A DNA stretch of 64,000 nt, from the NCBI GenBank assembly GCA_023078685.1, contig JALGAS010000012.1, positions 992,001 through 1,056,000 of the forward strand. The letters are read 5' to 3'. The DNA comes from Neopestalotiopsis rosae. Lineage: Eukaryota > Ascomycota > Sordariomycetes > Amphisphaeriales > Sporocadaceae. Within the stretch, counting starts at the first letter, position 1. Each line of letters starts with the position of its first letter. A program made the position numbers and the translations under genes. Below, piece after piece: positions 1-11,951 of this stretch. The notes below the pieces were generated by a model. It ran no database searches. It was given only the letters and a program-made list of their open reading frames with translations, and was not told the DNA's origin.

Positions 1-1394
1 GTCTTGGCCAACTTTGGTCTCGTCATTATGGACACGGGATTCTTTGCCAAGGCTTTCAGTGCAGCTCCGCAGGCTGTGGTGCCTGGATATATTGTTGGAG
101 GCATTGCCTACTTTGCTATCCCGTGGTGTTTGGGCACCATCATGAGCTTTGCCGCTCTTGGCCTTGAGAACACACCAGCTTTTCCCACATTTCCGAATCG
201 CATGTCTACTACCGAGGTGTCAAACGGGCTCGTGCTTCCCTATGCTGCTGTGGCCATTGCAGGTAGCGGAGGAGCGGCGGCGGTACTGCTAATCATTTTC
301 ATGGCAGTGACCTCGACCATATCGGCCCAAGTTATTGCAGTATCTTCCATCATCACGTTTGACATCTACCGGCAGTATTTCAATCGCAACGCGACCGACC
401 GTGATGTGATTAGATGGAGTCACATTGGTGTGGTCATTTTTGGCCTTTTCTCTGCAGCTTTCTCGACGGCACTCTACTATGGCAACGTGGACCTCGGATG
501 GACTTTATACATGCTCGGCGTCCTCACCTGCCCTGGCATCTTTCCTACCGTCTTTACGATCCTCTGGAAGAAACAATCTAAAGCAGCAGCTGTTATTTCC
601 CCGTTGCTGGGTATGGCCACGGGTATAGCCGTATGGCTGGGCTCTGCACAGGCCCTTGGAGGTGAAATTTCGGTAGCTACGACTGGTCAAACCTTGCCAG
701 TAAGCAACTTCCGACGTTATTTCATTTCGTTCTCAGATTGTCTCATCAGCACATACTCCCCGATGTTGGGCTCCAGGAAACCAGACAGACTCAGACAAAG
801 TACTCTGTCAATCTGTCACATGTTCAATTATTTTCTTGAGAGAGGCAATTGCTGACATCTCTTATTGTAGTGTGTATATGGCACGACAGCATCAGCGCTA
901 AGTCCAGGCTTGTATTCGGTGATTATAAGTCTCCTCAAGCCGGCAAACTACAGGTGGGAGGAGTTTCGTAATGAGCGGCTTGCGTTTGATAAATTAACTA
1001 CAACGGACACTGGGAAACAAGAAATTGTCCAGTCGGAATCGACATACTCCGAGGACAAGAAAAAGCTCAAACGCTGGGGAGCGATTGCGAGCATATGGGC
1101 TGCTGCAACATTTCTCGGTCATTGGGTTCTATGGTAAATCTCCTATTCGATGCTCTGATTAACAAAAGCTAATGAGCTTCCAGGCCACTTCCCATGTATG
1201 GTTCCGGGTATATATTCGGCAAAGCGTTCTTTGAAGCTTGGATTGTGGTATCCATCGTTTGGGTTTGGGGAACTATGCTCATTGCTGGGTTCTTTCCAAT
1301 CATTGACGGATGGAGTCAATTACGAGCTGTGTATCGTGGTCTCAAGCCCGCAAAGGAATCGCCAATCACAAGTGGCACGACTTCTCCGGAGTAA
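1..1394 (+). CDS. Urea transporter, DUR3 type (3' part; 5' end outside window)
   Basis: C-terminal 390 residues of a sodium/solute-symporter family protein of the DUR3 urea active transporter type, which imports urea with protons at the plasma membrane. Exons 1-699, 871-1133 and 1184-1394; introns start GTAAGC and GTAAAT and end TAG and CAG, and the frame is continuous across both. Several hydrophobic membrane segments are visible, including the stretch beginning ANFGLVIMDTGFFAKAF and the segment around YGTTASALSPGLYSV. The last exon encodes a membrane hairpin followed by a short hydrophilic tail (AKESPITSGTTSPE). The reading frame is already open at base 1, so the start codon lies upstream and nothing can be said of its promoter. 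Family assignment rests on recognised sequence features; substrate is by family. Confidence 0.88.
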
Positions 1395-2648
1395 TCGGAA
1401 GGCAGCATGATTGTTAGCTACTACATCATTTCCTCAAAGGGAGTCATCCTCACGTGGCTTCTTCCAACGTGGCCATGTCCCCTGTAGCCGCATCAGCGAA
1501 TAGACATTCAGCATACTTAAGTACTTTCCCGTTTAGGAAGCTGGGCCCGGCTATGCGCAGCTTTATCGTCGCATTGACCCGCGACGGATCAAAGCGTCAG
1601 AGAATTATCGCACAGATAGATCTTGATAGAGATTCTCATGGCGTTGCAATTGCTAGAGGTGACGTGTGGTGATTTCCTAATTGGATCACAAGATAGTCCT
1701 CATGCGGTGAAGTCGCTCAGACGCGAATACATGGCGCTCGTCCGCAGAATTTCAGTATCTCGATTATATCTTCGATGAATCCTTTTGCAGTCTTTGTTGA
1801 GCCTGGATGCAATCGTGTTTCAACCTTGCATATACTCAATCTTCACAACTCTGCTCTTCTCCTGCTGGTGGCTGAGCTGTCTGAGAGTTTTGGGTGGTCT
1901 GAGTAGAAGCTGTTTCATCAATGATCGCGACCCTCCACACCACCCGGAACAATGTTCCAACTGGCTCCCATGCACATTTCACCTTGTCCGGGACAAGATT
2001 TTCAGTATTCGCGGGATTTCAGCGGTTAGTTCCACGGTAGCATTCATAGTACGCAGTATAGGCAATAAAGGCCGCCGCCGTTGTTGTCGGTCGGTCGCCA
2101 CTGAAAGACCCCTGTAATTTACAAATCTATGGGGCTTTCACTGTTGTTGATAGAACTCACGACAATCTAAGGGCTTTGACAGCTTAAAAAATACTATGCA
2201 TGGATCTGAAATGTGCTCTAGCTGCGCATTGTCGAATTTCATTAGCCGCGCTGACTTATTGCGCACGGCGGACGAAGCGCAGTATTGCGCAATGAAAATG
2301 CGTTTCTTGCTCTGGCTTTGCGCGCCAAGATGCGCGCAAAAACGGTTGCCAAGGCAGACGAGCTGCATATCTCTCGGATGGGCCAACCGAGTTGGGTGTC
2401 ATCACCACCGCCCTTTTTCATGTGAGAGGTCGGAGGCTCTGACACACTTGCAACGGGAAGATCATGCTCTGCATGGCGAGTCCTCGATCGGCCAAGGTTG
2501 GTTGCATCCTGCATGGGGATTGAACATGTGCGTTTGATCAGATAGTTGGACTGTTGATATAAGTTGCAGTAGCCACTTTGTTCCCAGTTTTGTGTTATGT
2601 TTTGATCTGCGTGCCTTTATACTCTTAGAAACATCACCATATAGCAGC
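1395..2648. other. Intergenic region without a supported gene
   Basis: Between the urea transporter stop and the CFEM-receptor start. Only short overlapping open frames on both strands, none with a recognisable family. Bases 2223-2340 hold an unusual cluster of GCGC-containing words, including the perfect palindrome ATTGCGCAAT at 2284-2293. The last few hundred bases presumably contain the receptor promoter. Confidence 0.6.
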
Positions 2649-4439
2649 ATGCTGCCAACCCGGATATCGACATGTTTGGTGGTTTTGATGTCGCGGGCTC
2701 TGATCGTTGGAGCAGATAATGTGGTCATCAATTCGACAATGGCATTGGCAGGAGTGCCGCAGTGCGGCGTACGTTAGTCGTTGGATGATTTCTCTGTCTG
2801 TTCAATGCTAATGATGTTACGTCTGGTGTAGTATACATGCATACTATCCAACTTGCAAGCGGCCAACTGTTTATCAACCGACTCGACCTTCCAGTCCGAC
2901 TGCCTGTGCACCAATATAGGCCTACAGTCCGATATTAGCACATGTGTTCAACTGAGTTGTTCAACATTGGATGAACAAAAGGGTAAGGCAAGGAAATACG
3001 GAACAGCCCGGATGACTACTAACATTGTGAACAGAATTGTTCGAGGTTGAAAACCAAATATGCGCAGCATATCCAAAAGAATCCCGTGGTCACGTTGCAC
3101 TGATATCGGCCATTGTCGCCATGGGAGTTTCAATACCGGTCGTACTTGCACGATGTGCCACGAGGCTCAAATTGACCAACAAGTTATGGCCAGATGACTA
3201 CATGTCTCTTCTCAGTTTGGTATGACCCTAACTCAGATTCCTGCTCGTAGCCTATGACCACTAATTGGGTTTACCTAGGTCGCTCTGCTTGCCATTGCTT
3301 CCATACAGATTTACAGCGTCACCGAAGGTAGTGGTATGCATTACTGGCAAACAGACCTAGACAAGGTCCAACTCACACGTCAGGTAAGCCACACTAAGTG
3401 AAGGTTTTGCAGCAAATTCTCATCATTTGTAGTTGTTCTATGTGGCAAAGATTTTATACGTCTTTGTACAGTGTACGGGAAAGATTGCCGTTCTGCTCCT
3501 TTATCAGAGGGTGTTCGACACGGGACATGGAGCCCAGTGGCTGAGAAGAGCCATCAAGGTCATGATCGTCTTGACGTTTGCTATTGAAGGAACATACATC
3601 TTCATCATTGCCTTCCAGTGTCTCCCCGTTGCGGCTCTCTGGGATCCTTCGATCAAAGATTTCACATGTTTGAACGCCGGTGTTGCTTTTTCCGCCGGAG
3701 CCGTGTTGAACATAGCGTCTGACTTTGTTCTTATGATTCTTCCGCTTCCTGCTCTCTGGAAGTTGCAGACTAGTAAACGGAAGCGTTTTGGGGTTGCTTT
3801 TATGCTAGCCATTGCATCTCTGTGAGTGCCTCGTTTCAGTATCCCAAGTCTGTAACACAAGCTGACAGATATTAGTGGCATTGTGGCCAGTCTTGTTCGC
3901 ATTAAGTTTCTCATTGGAGGCTCTTCTGCATTTGATAGCAGCTGTAAGCATTTGAACCCTTTCCTAGCGGCTCATCTTACATCTAACGCTTCTCCTTAGT
4001 CCACAATGTGGACATATACTCTTGGAGTCTTATCGAGCTTTTATGTGTCGTTGCGTGTGGCTCCATCCCGGCACTGAGGCCACTTTTGGTCCACACGATA
4101 TGTGCAATTCGATCGACCGTATCAAGCACTTTTCAAAGATCTCGAGTGTCAAGACCGAGCAAGTCAAGTCCAAAATCGGATATCGCATCAACCCCCAGGT
4201 ACAGCGCAGCTGTGCAAAGGAAAGTACCAAGTGATGCATACTCCTTGTCCGAATTCTCCACAACGACGAGACATTGGAAGGACGATTTGGAATCACCAGA
4301 CATAATACAGTCACGCTCCTCTGCTCTGGTAGATCTCGAGGCAGCCAATCATCAGGGCCAAAAAACGATATCCTTGGCTCCATTGTCCGCTGGCGGCAGC
4401 CAGGACGATCTCATTGCCGTAGTTCCACCGAAGAAATAG
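2649..4439 (+). CDS. Pth11-like seven-transmembrane receptor with N-terminal CFEM domain
   Basis: Predicted 485-residue membrane protein of the fungal CFEM-Pth11 receptor class, which senses surface or host cues at the plasma membrane. Seven exons: 2649-2768, 2832-2982, 3035-3219, 3279-3383, 3433-3821, 3876-3943, 4000-4439. The extracellular N-terminus shows the eight-cysteine CFEM pattern (VPQCGYTC, then NCL, SDCLC, STC, LSC, and a final QIC) across exons 1-3. Exons 3-7 encode the rhodopsin-like fungal membrane domain with motifs such as TGKIAVLLLYQRVF and FQCLPVAALWDPS. The C-terminus is a hydrophilic Ser-rich cytoplasmic tail of about 120 residues. ATG 2649 is the first in-frame ATG and precedes a hydrophobic stretch usable as a signal sequence. 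At the exon 6 acceptor the nearer CAG (3867-3868) would give an immediate stop, so the TAG ending at 3875 is used. Ligand unknown. Confidence 0.85.
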
Positions 4440-4638
4440 AGGATATGATATATGCTTATATTAACACCTATGGAATGCACGAAGATTATGCCCGCTATGA
4501 AGTGTGAAGTGCAAAGACAGACCCATACCCTTTATCATCAGAGCCGCAATTCGTTTTTCTTTCCCTTATTGGCTCGTGCCATCTGAACGCCCTCGAAATG
4601 CTCGCGATTATGCTTTACATGAATTGTTTGGCAAGGTA

Positions 4639-7600
4639 TTATAACCTGGCTCCTCCTCGCCATTCGCCGGCCGCGCTGGCAGCGGTACCTCTGGTTCCAG
4701 TGCCGACCATACCCCCAAAATTGTGGAGGCGTTCACCAATGAGATATGCTTCATCTCTAACCCTTGCTCTCCAACGCTCGAGAATGGTGAAGATACCTCT
4801 GAGGAACCAGAGCATGACCCATCCGAGAGCGGCAATTGGATAAGCCATTCGATACGCAATGATCTGTTTGTTCGCCGTCCAGGGTTCGATAATGACCAGA
4901 CCGCGACTGAATGCAGCTTGGGCGACCAACGGTGGGAACGCCAGGAGGAAAACAGACAAAAGAAGACCAGGCAAGACAAAGGCCCGGGTGAGGACATTAA
5001 TGTCTGGGTCCATCCAGCCTCCTCGCAAAACAGCGCGGGCGGCCTGCGCTGGCCGACCTCCCATACGTACCAACAGCCGAGTGCCAATCCTGAGATAGAG
5101 TAGACCCAGCGTCCAGGATTGCACGACATTGACAGTGTGTCCGTCCGTGAAAGTATGCGTCTGATCAGTCAAGTGTGAATATCTCCATGTGCGTAAGGGT
5201 ATCATCAAGTAGAACTCGACGATCAACGACACTGCCAGAGGGAAAACAAGGAGCAGAACAGTGTACGTATACGCTAACCGCAAGCCGATGCCGGCGACTC
5301 GAATGAATCTAGCATAGACGGCTCGGTCCATAACGGAATTGGCAGAGGCAGAGAGGTACTCGCGAAGCTGGTCCATGGTGGCTCGTGCGTGAAGCAGGAA
5401 GTACACCATCGATCCTAATATGTATATGCCAATGCTGAAGGCATAAATATCGTTGGTCTTGACGTGCAGTGGAAGCAAAAGCTTGAACATGCGTCGGCCA
5501 AAGACCAATGGTACAATGGTGAATGCCACCCCAGTGACAGCGGCGAAGAGCCAGATGAACAATATGAACAAGAAGATGCGGACACGGAACCACGGCGGCA
5601 CATATACAAATTGATAATTCTTGCCCGAGTAGATGTCGGGCTCCGGCAGGTGAGGTCGGCCATCGAGTCGTACATCACGATCAGTGACCTCGAGAAAGAC
5701 GGTACGTCCCTTTGGTATCTTGACCTGATCTGACGCAGGTGCGCGAACGAACCGCCCATCGGGAATAAGCTGACCGCTCTCGACAAGATCGGATTTGACT
5801 TTGTCCATTTCTGCCATCTCCTCTGGGGTCACTCGACTGGTGGGCTTAGACTTGCCCCCGTCGAAAACGTCGGACCACGTAGCAGTGGTCACTGTGCCTG
5901 CCGAATCAATTTGTAGGAACAGCCTCCTATACCAATGAACATTTTGATGATCAGCATCAGACGAGAGCCGAAGGACACCCTCCTCGTCGATGCGGCGTTC
6001 TCCAAACAGGAACCATGTCAGATTGAGGGACCTGGCACAGCGACGGAACCACCATGTATACATAACGTGAAGACCGTCGCTTGGCTTGAAGAATTTGACT
6101 GCAAGCGGCATCAAAAAATTGTAGAACAACAAATCGATAGGGAATTCGAGTACTGGCTCGTTGGATGAGTAGTGAATTGGAAGGACACGGGGTATTGTCA
6201 AGGACAGGCCCCAGACCACGCCGCCGAGACAAACGACGACGAGAGCGCCATAGACAAAGGCAGAGAACAATATCTTCCGAAGCTGTGTGGTGACGTTCCG
6301 CTCTAGAACATCACGTACGGGGTGGAACTCTGGATCGTCCGGGTCTCGAATGAAATCTGGCATGATCAGTCACCGCGCAGTAGAGATGTGGGGTTGAGAC
6401 TTACAAAGAACACCTTTGCGCATGATCTTGCGGCACATTGACACAAAGAGGGCGAAATGAAACATGTACCCCGTACCGACGAACCAGTGAACAAACATGG
6501 ATGTCAGTGGGTGTTGGCACGTAAAGAGCAGTCGTGACTTGAAACTAGTACTCTCAAAAAGAGGTAACAGGGCAAAGTCCAATAACAGACCACAGTAGAG
6601 CGGGAAGACGAGCATCTCGATACTAATGATCAAAATGACTTTCATGACACCGCTGGCTTGATTAAGCACGTCGATGATCGAAGCCTCCCATTCTTGGGCC
6701 GTGTTGCCGCTTGAGAAGGGTGTACCGCGGCCGAGATAGAGACCGGCGAGAATGGACATGGAGACGTAGCCACCCATGATTGCCAAAGTCCTATCAGTGC
6801 CGTTCCAGTATGCCAGTGATGGATCAAGGTTGCCAGAAGTCTCGGGGATGTTCAGGCTAATCATCCACGAGCTGGGCCGCGTTATTGCCGCGGTCAGATT
6901 CTTTCCGAAATCAAGGGCGTAAGGTGCAGCGATAGCCATGGTGGATTTGACAGCTTGCCACTTTGGAGCATAGTCGCCTCCGAGTAGAAAGACGATGGAG
7001 CGGGTGAATGCCGATGATAAAAGGCGTGTATGCGACTTGACGGTCATCAAGGCCTCGTGGCTCACAACCGAGAAATTGCGCACCTCGTTTGAGCTAATGA
7101 ACATTGTCTCGTATACAATGCTGTCCCATATTCTGTTTAGCGACTCCATCGTCAGCTCACGAGCATCAGACGAGGCAGATGCGAGGAGCAGGCGGGCTTT
7201 CTCAAGATGAAACACCTTTGCCAGTAGATAGAGCATGTCGAAAAGGAAGCTGGATGTCCACCCAACAACAAATAAGCAACTGTCTTGGAGAAACCTCGAG
7301 ACGCTCAGCATCATGCGAACAATTCTCATTGGGTTGGCGGTTACCCAGATGGCTAGCCTGCCGACGTTGTAAGGGAGAAAGACGCCAAAGAAGATAGTAA
7401 TTGATACCAAGAACGCACAGAAGATGGCATTCTGAAATAGACCACCGATAGGGCCACGCATGCCGAGAAGCTCCATGACACCATCGAAATCTTCGGCATC
7501 CTCGATGGCTTCGGGATCGATTCCGGCAGCGGCAGCGGCCTCCATAACGTCGGCTGCTACCTCTTCCCCAACGATTTCGTCTCTTCCAATATCGTCATCC

Positions 7601-10056
7601 TCATCGTCCTCGGTGTCATCATTGCGGTTGAGCTCCATGAATGGGGCGTTTTGGTCGTCGATGAATAGCTCCAACGCATCCTGGCCGTTTGCTTCTGCAC
7701 CGGCTTCAATGTCTCCCCACATGAAGTCTGCTACTCTTGCTACAAGGCCAGCAGGCGGATGAGCAACTTCCGGTTCTGGTGTGACGTCTGGTATCTCGGC
7801 AACTTCTTGTTGGGCTGGCATTGGCTCGGTTGCTTCAACATCAACCCACGAGCCCGAGGGACTTGAATTGTCTACAGGATACCCGCTAGTAGGTGAGTCG
7901 GCCACCCCGTTGCTGGAACCAGGGGTTGCATCTGAGATACTTTGCCAAGGCTCGTCCACTCTATCTGCGACCGCAGCCTCGAGCGTCGGTATCTCTTCAA
8001 GCTGCTCATCAGTATCGGAGGCTGGCAACGCTGCAAAAGACCAGCTATTGTTAGCCAGTGCGTGAATCTTATCGTGTAGTGGTGGACCATCTGATACAGC
8101 ACGTGGCCTGTTGAGCGCTGATAAATGTCCAGGATCGATCTCGAATAATGCATCACCATTGCTGGACCCGGGGCTCTCGTAGTTTGGCCACTGTCTGATG
8201 TCTTCCACTAGAGAGAGCGATGGTACTTCGGTGTCTTCGTCAACGGCTCTTTGCTTGCCCTTGTTTGAACCAGTTGAAGGGTCCTGAGAGTCAGATGTAA
8301 TATCGTCAAGAGTTCGCGTGGAAGCAGAAAGCTGAGCAAAGTTATCGCTGCGGTGAAAATCTGCTGTGCCAGATGCGGCGTGGTGCCGAAAAGGAGTACT
8401 CGAACTGGAAGCGAGGGGACGTCCATCAGCAGAGGCAGCGCTGCTGCTAGAGCTGCTCTCCGACAGGGTCATGGCTCGCGTTGCGTTCACCCAGTACGAC
8501 AATCTTTCCTCTAGGCCCTCGTCGCGTATGATGTGTAGAATCTTCTCCGGATCTCCATTGGCTTGTCGGTAAATACGAAGATACTGGTTGACTGTGGTCT
8601 GCGACTCCTCATCCATATTCTCAAGGAGAAATCGATCCCGAGCACCGTTGTCCAACGGAGCCCGGGGAGGCATGAGAGGAGTGGCTGGATGGCTCGTGAC
8701 CGGTCCACCCACTTCATCCTCGGCTGTGTCTCTTCGAACGATTCGCCTCCTGAACTCGGCAATAGGTCGTTGACGAGGCAGGGGCTCTTCTGGTATCAGA
8801 TTCCTGTGACGTTCTGCAGCTTCACCATCCTGGGCGACCATTGACTCGTCGTCGCGTATGGCAACATCGGCGTTGCCTAGGGGATCCGCCCCCATTGCCA
8901 CATCCGCTGCGACTTGTGCTTCGGGTACATGTGCTTGTTGCACTTCCTGGAACCCGTCGGGATTGTCCATTTGAGCGGCGAAGGCGGCACGCATGTTGAT
9001 CTCGGGCTGTTGTTGCACCACATAGTCTCTAACCAGGATGATCAAGATGAAACAGACTATGACCAAGATTGTAATAATTTGACCTTCGAAAATGCGAATG
9101 ACAATTCCGTTGATTGTTGGATGGGGCGTGAGATTCTTCAGGAAGCTAACCTCGCTAAGCAAAGTCTCGTGTTGCGGCAAATTCCATGAGATGCCTGAGC
9201 CATTGACCGTCTTACTCCAGCTTCTCTCCGCCGAAAGTGCGCTTCCTCCGAATAACAGGCGCGATACTGACGATGTAAATGACTTGATACCGCTGACATT
9301 GAGGTGGAGGGACGAAGCTGCGGCCTGGAGAAGATCGGGCATTTGTTCTGCAATGTGTCTCTTGTTTGCTGCAGTTGTCGTCGCCGGAAATAGAGGGCCC
9401 GAGGGACAGGAATTGGTAGTCAAACCCTGGGTAGCCATGGTGAAGGCGACCAGATTGAGGTGTGCCATGGTTGTATTCGAGGTCGGGCTCATGGACAGTT
9501 GGTTCGTTGGACCAAAGCCTTCGTCGCTGATCCAGAACAAGAAGGACCAGACCCATCTCATCAGGTATGGGAGGCAGCCGAGCCATACGCTGATGACGAG
9601 AGCAGCTCTCAACCAGACGAGGATATTCCGCAGCAGGTATGTGGCCATGTGGCTGGCGAAGACGTAAAGGGGCAGGCTCTTTGGCATGCTGGGTGAGTAG
9701 AGCTTGGTAAATCGAAAGGGAGTCTTGCACAGCTCGCAGTGCTTCTTCTGAGAATGCGACAGCCATTCCATCAAGCAGTCCTGGTGGACATACTTGATGC
9801 TACCGCTGCACTTGCAAGGGTAGAAGAGAGGTTCGCTGGAGGTTCCCTCGCCTCTACATATCCTGCACGTGTCGACATCTCCTGCAACCGATTCGGCGAC
9901 ATTGGCAGTTGGGGCGGCTGCTTGGTCGGCAGCTCTGAAGGCTTCGGGACCTACACCAACCATGTCGTCTGGGTGTGCTGTTGAGGTACGTCGGCGCATG
10001 AGTGTGTTGGGAAATTCGGCCGGATCAGGCTGGACATCGGCAGCGTAGTGATCCAT
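4639..10056 (-). CDS. ssm4: ER membrane RING-CH E3 ubiquitin ligase, Doa10/SSM4 (MARCH6/TEB4) family
   Basis: Predicted 1789-residue E3 ligase of ER-associated degradation, acting with Ubc6/Ubc7-type E2 enzymes on membrane, cytosolic and nuclear substrates. Exons (minus) 10056-6405 and 6356-4639; the intron has GTAAGT...CAG ends, and joining it gives RKGVL-YFIRDPDD, a continuous conserved stretch. The RING-CH domain lies at about residues 63-112 (starting TCRICRGEG, with VHQDCLMEWL and KHCELCK). Many hydrophobic segments follow, separated by a long Ser/Glu-rich linker with an acidic run near plus positions 7590-7620. The C-terminal exon carries further membrane segments, with TWWFRRCARSLNLTWFLFGE. 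The yeast homologue is about 1.3 kb-codon size; larger forms are usual in filamentous fungi. ATG 10056 is chosen because the upstream in-frame extension has only a TTG. Reading through the intron would falsely split this into two genes. Confidence 0.93.
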
Positions 10057-11951
10057 GGTCAAAATGCACGGCGTGTGATCGAGAATGCGATTCGCGTTGT
10101 TCTAGAGAGTCTGCTCAAGGATGCCCCAAGGGCCACATTGGAAGCAGCGCGACCATGGGTTGGGAGGAAATAAGATCGAGGATGCGAATGCCTCTTTGAA
10201 ATTGCAATGAAGAAAGATGATGTGGTCGACGACAACCTAGACAAAGACTTGGAGCAGAAGTAAGTCGTGCTCCAGTTGAGCCGCAAGGCATCTCTTTGGC
10301 TTACTGGCACTGGAACTTGTTTAGGCTTAGAAATGCGCCTGATTGACCGACGCCCTGCTGTGCCACTCAAGCTTAAAGGACTCGGCGCCGACCCCCGACA
10401 CTAAAGGCGGGGGCCGCGGAAGAAACTTAGGTACATTAGGTCACCCGGTGGCATGCACGGCGGGGAGCAATGTTCTTGGGAAGACGCCAATCATGAAGGA
10501 ACGTCATCTGTCACTCATCAGGGTTTTCCGTGCTATGTTCAGAGGCAAATTGATTCAATGACTCTTCGAATATCTTCGTTGGTGCCGGAATACAAGAAAC
10601 AGTATTTGCCAACATGCCAAAAACAAAAGTGTGCAAGCCATTCGTGCTCAATTACCCGCACTGCCACGCTACCATACATCATAGTGAATGAGCCTCTCGC
10701 ATATCAGGAACCTTGGCATATTCCAATAGGGGATGTCTATGCCTCTGCGGCTCTCCCTGTCGAGACTTAAGGCCCATGGCAGTCTTGTTATTCATCTAGG
10801 GAATGATATTATGGGATGCACGCAAAACAGCCCTGGCTTAGCAACCTAGTAAGTAGGTAGGCAAATAGGCAGACAACAGATCAAGAACAATAGTTATGTA
10901 GGGAACGACATTCATGACGGGCCGCCCAACGCCCACCTAAGGTGAAAGATACAAAACCTAGTCATAGGTGCCAATGAGCCAATCATACTTACTAAATTCG
11001 AGAAAGGATGGTGCTGTTCCAGGGCCCGCCCTGCATTAGCAAACAAGCACGGGAGAGAGTGAAGAGTGCTTACTTGGATAATACAAGTGGTTCGCTCAAG
11101 ATGAGTGCTGGAGCATGGACTAAGGATCACCACTTCCAACTTCAAGACAGGTGCGCCTCATTCATCTCCGTTGCTGCCAACAGTGCTTTTTGCGATGATA
11201 GGTACGCTGGGCAGCCATAACCTATTGTGCACGTCAGTATAAGTGGCAGGTGGGTAGCAAGTACTAAGCGGAGTTACATCAGGGCACGCCAGCATGGAGT
11301 GTCTGCTTTACGTTAGGTGTGAGGATCCTCTGAACAGGCATAAGCAGGTCGATGGACGACGATGGCTTCTATTGTCGCCTGCCTTTTGAATGACAATTCA
11401 GATCGTAGAGGATTTCAGCCATCAATGTCCATAGACCATATTCACCACTACGAGCACATGTACAGAGTAGAGCATCTTTCGAAGTAGGTCGGTATGAGGA
11501 ATCTGCGATTCCCGACTCAGCAAACCTTGGAACGTATTCACAAGCGACAAATGGCGTTGATCTTGTTGCAAGACCACATTGAGGTGTCTATAGCCTTTTG
11601 TACAAAATCAATTCTTGTGCTGCCTGAGGGTTTCCATCGTAGCGCAAAGTAACTATAGAATGAGCCCAAAACTGACAAGAAACTTCCTTCCTCATACATA
11701 GAAAATCAATGTTCAAATTTGTTGTTTGCTTATGTTTCGAGACTCGTGGTAGATTCGTGATTAGGGAGAGAGAAAAATACAAACTAGCAGCGCTGGGTAT
11801 ATGTGCCTGATCAAGTGTAAAAAGAGCGATATGAAGCAAGATAATTCTGTCATACAGCACCAGCATACCCACCTATCCTCCACCATCAGAACCTTGCCCA
11901 AATTCATTACTCATAAATCCGTTTGGTTTCATTCCCCTTTGTGTGTTTGTT
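10057..11951. other. Intergenic region without a supported gene
   Basis: Lies upstream of the Doa10 gene (minus strand) and downstream of the repeat-protein gene (minus strand). Only short frames of up to about 105 codons, without family features. The part next to 10056 must hold the Doa10 promoter; the part next to 11952 the 3' untranslated region of the neighbour. Nothing else recognised. Confidence 0.55.

Noticed and set aside
2196..2537. Overlapping open frames on both strands upstream of the CFEM receptor
   Set aside because: GC-rich chance frames with no family resemblance and non-ATG or weak starts.
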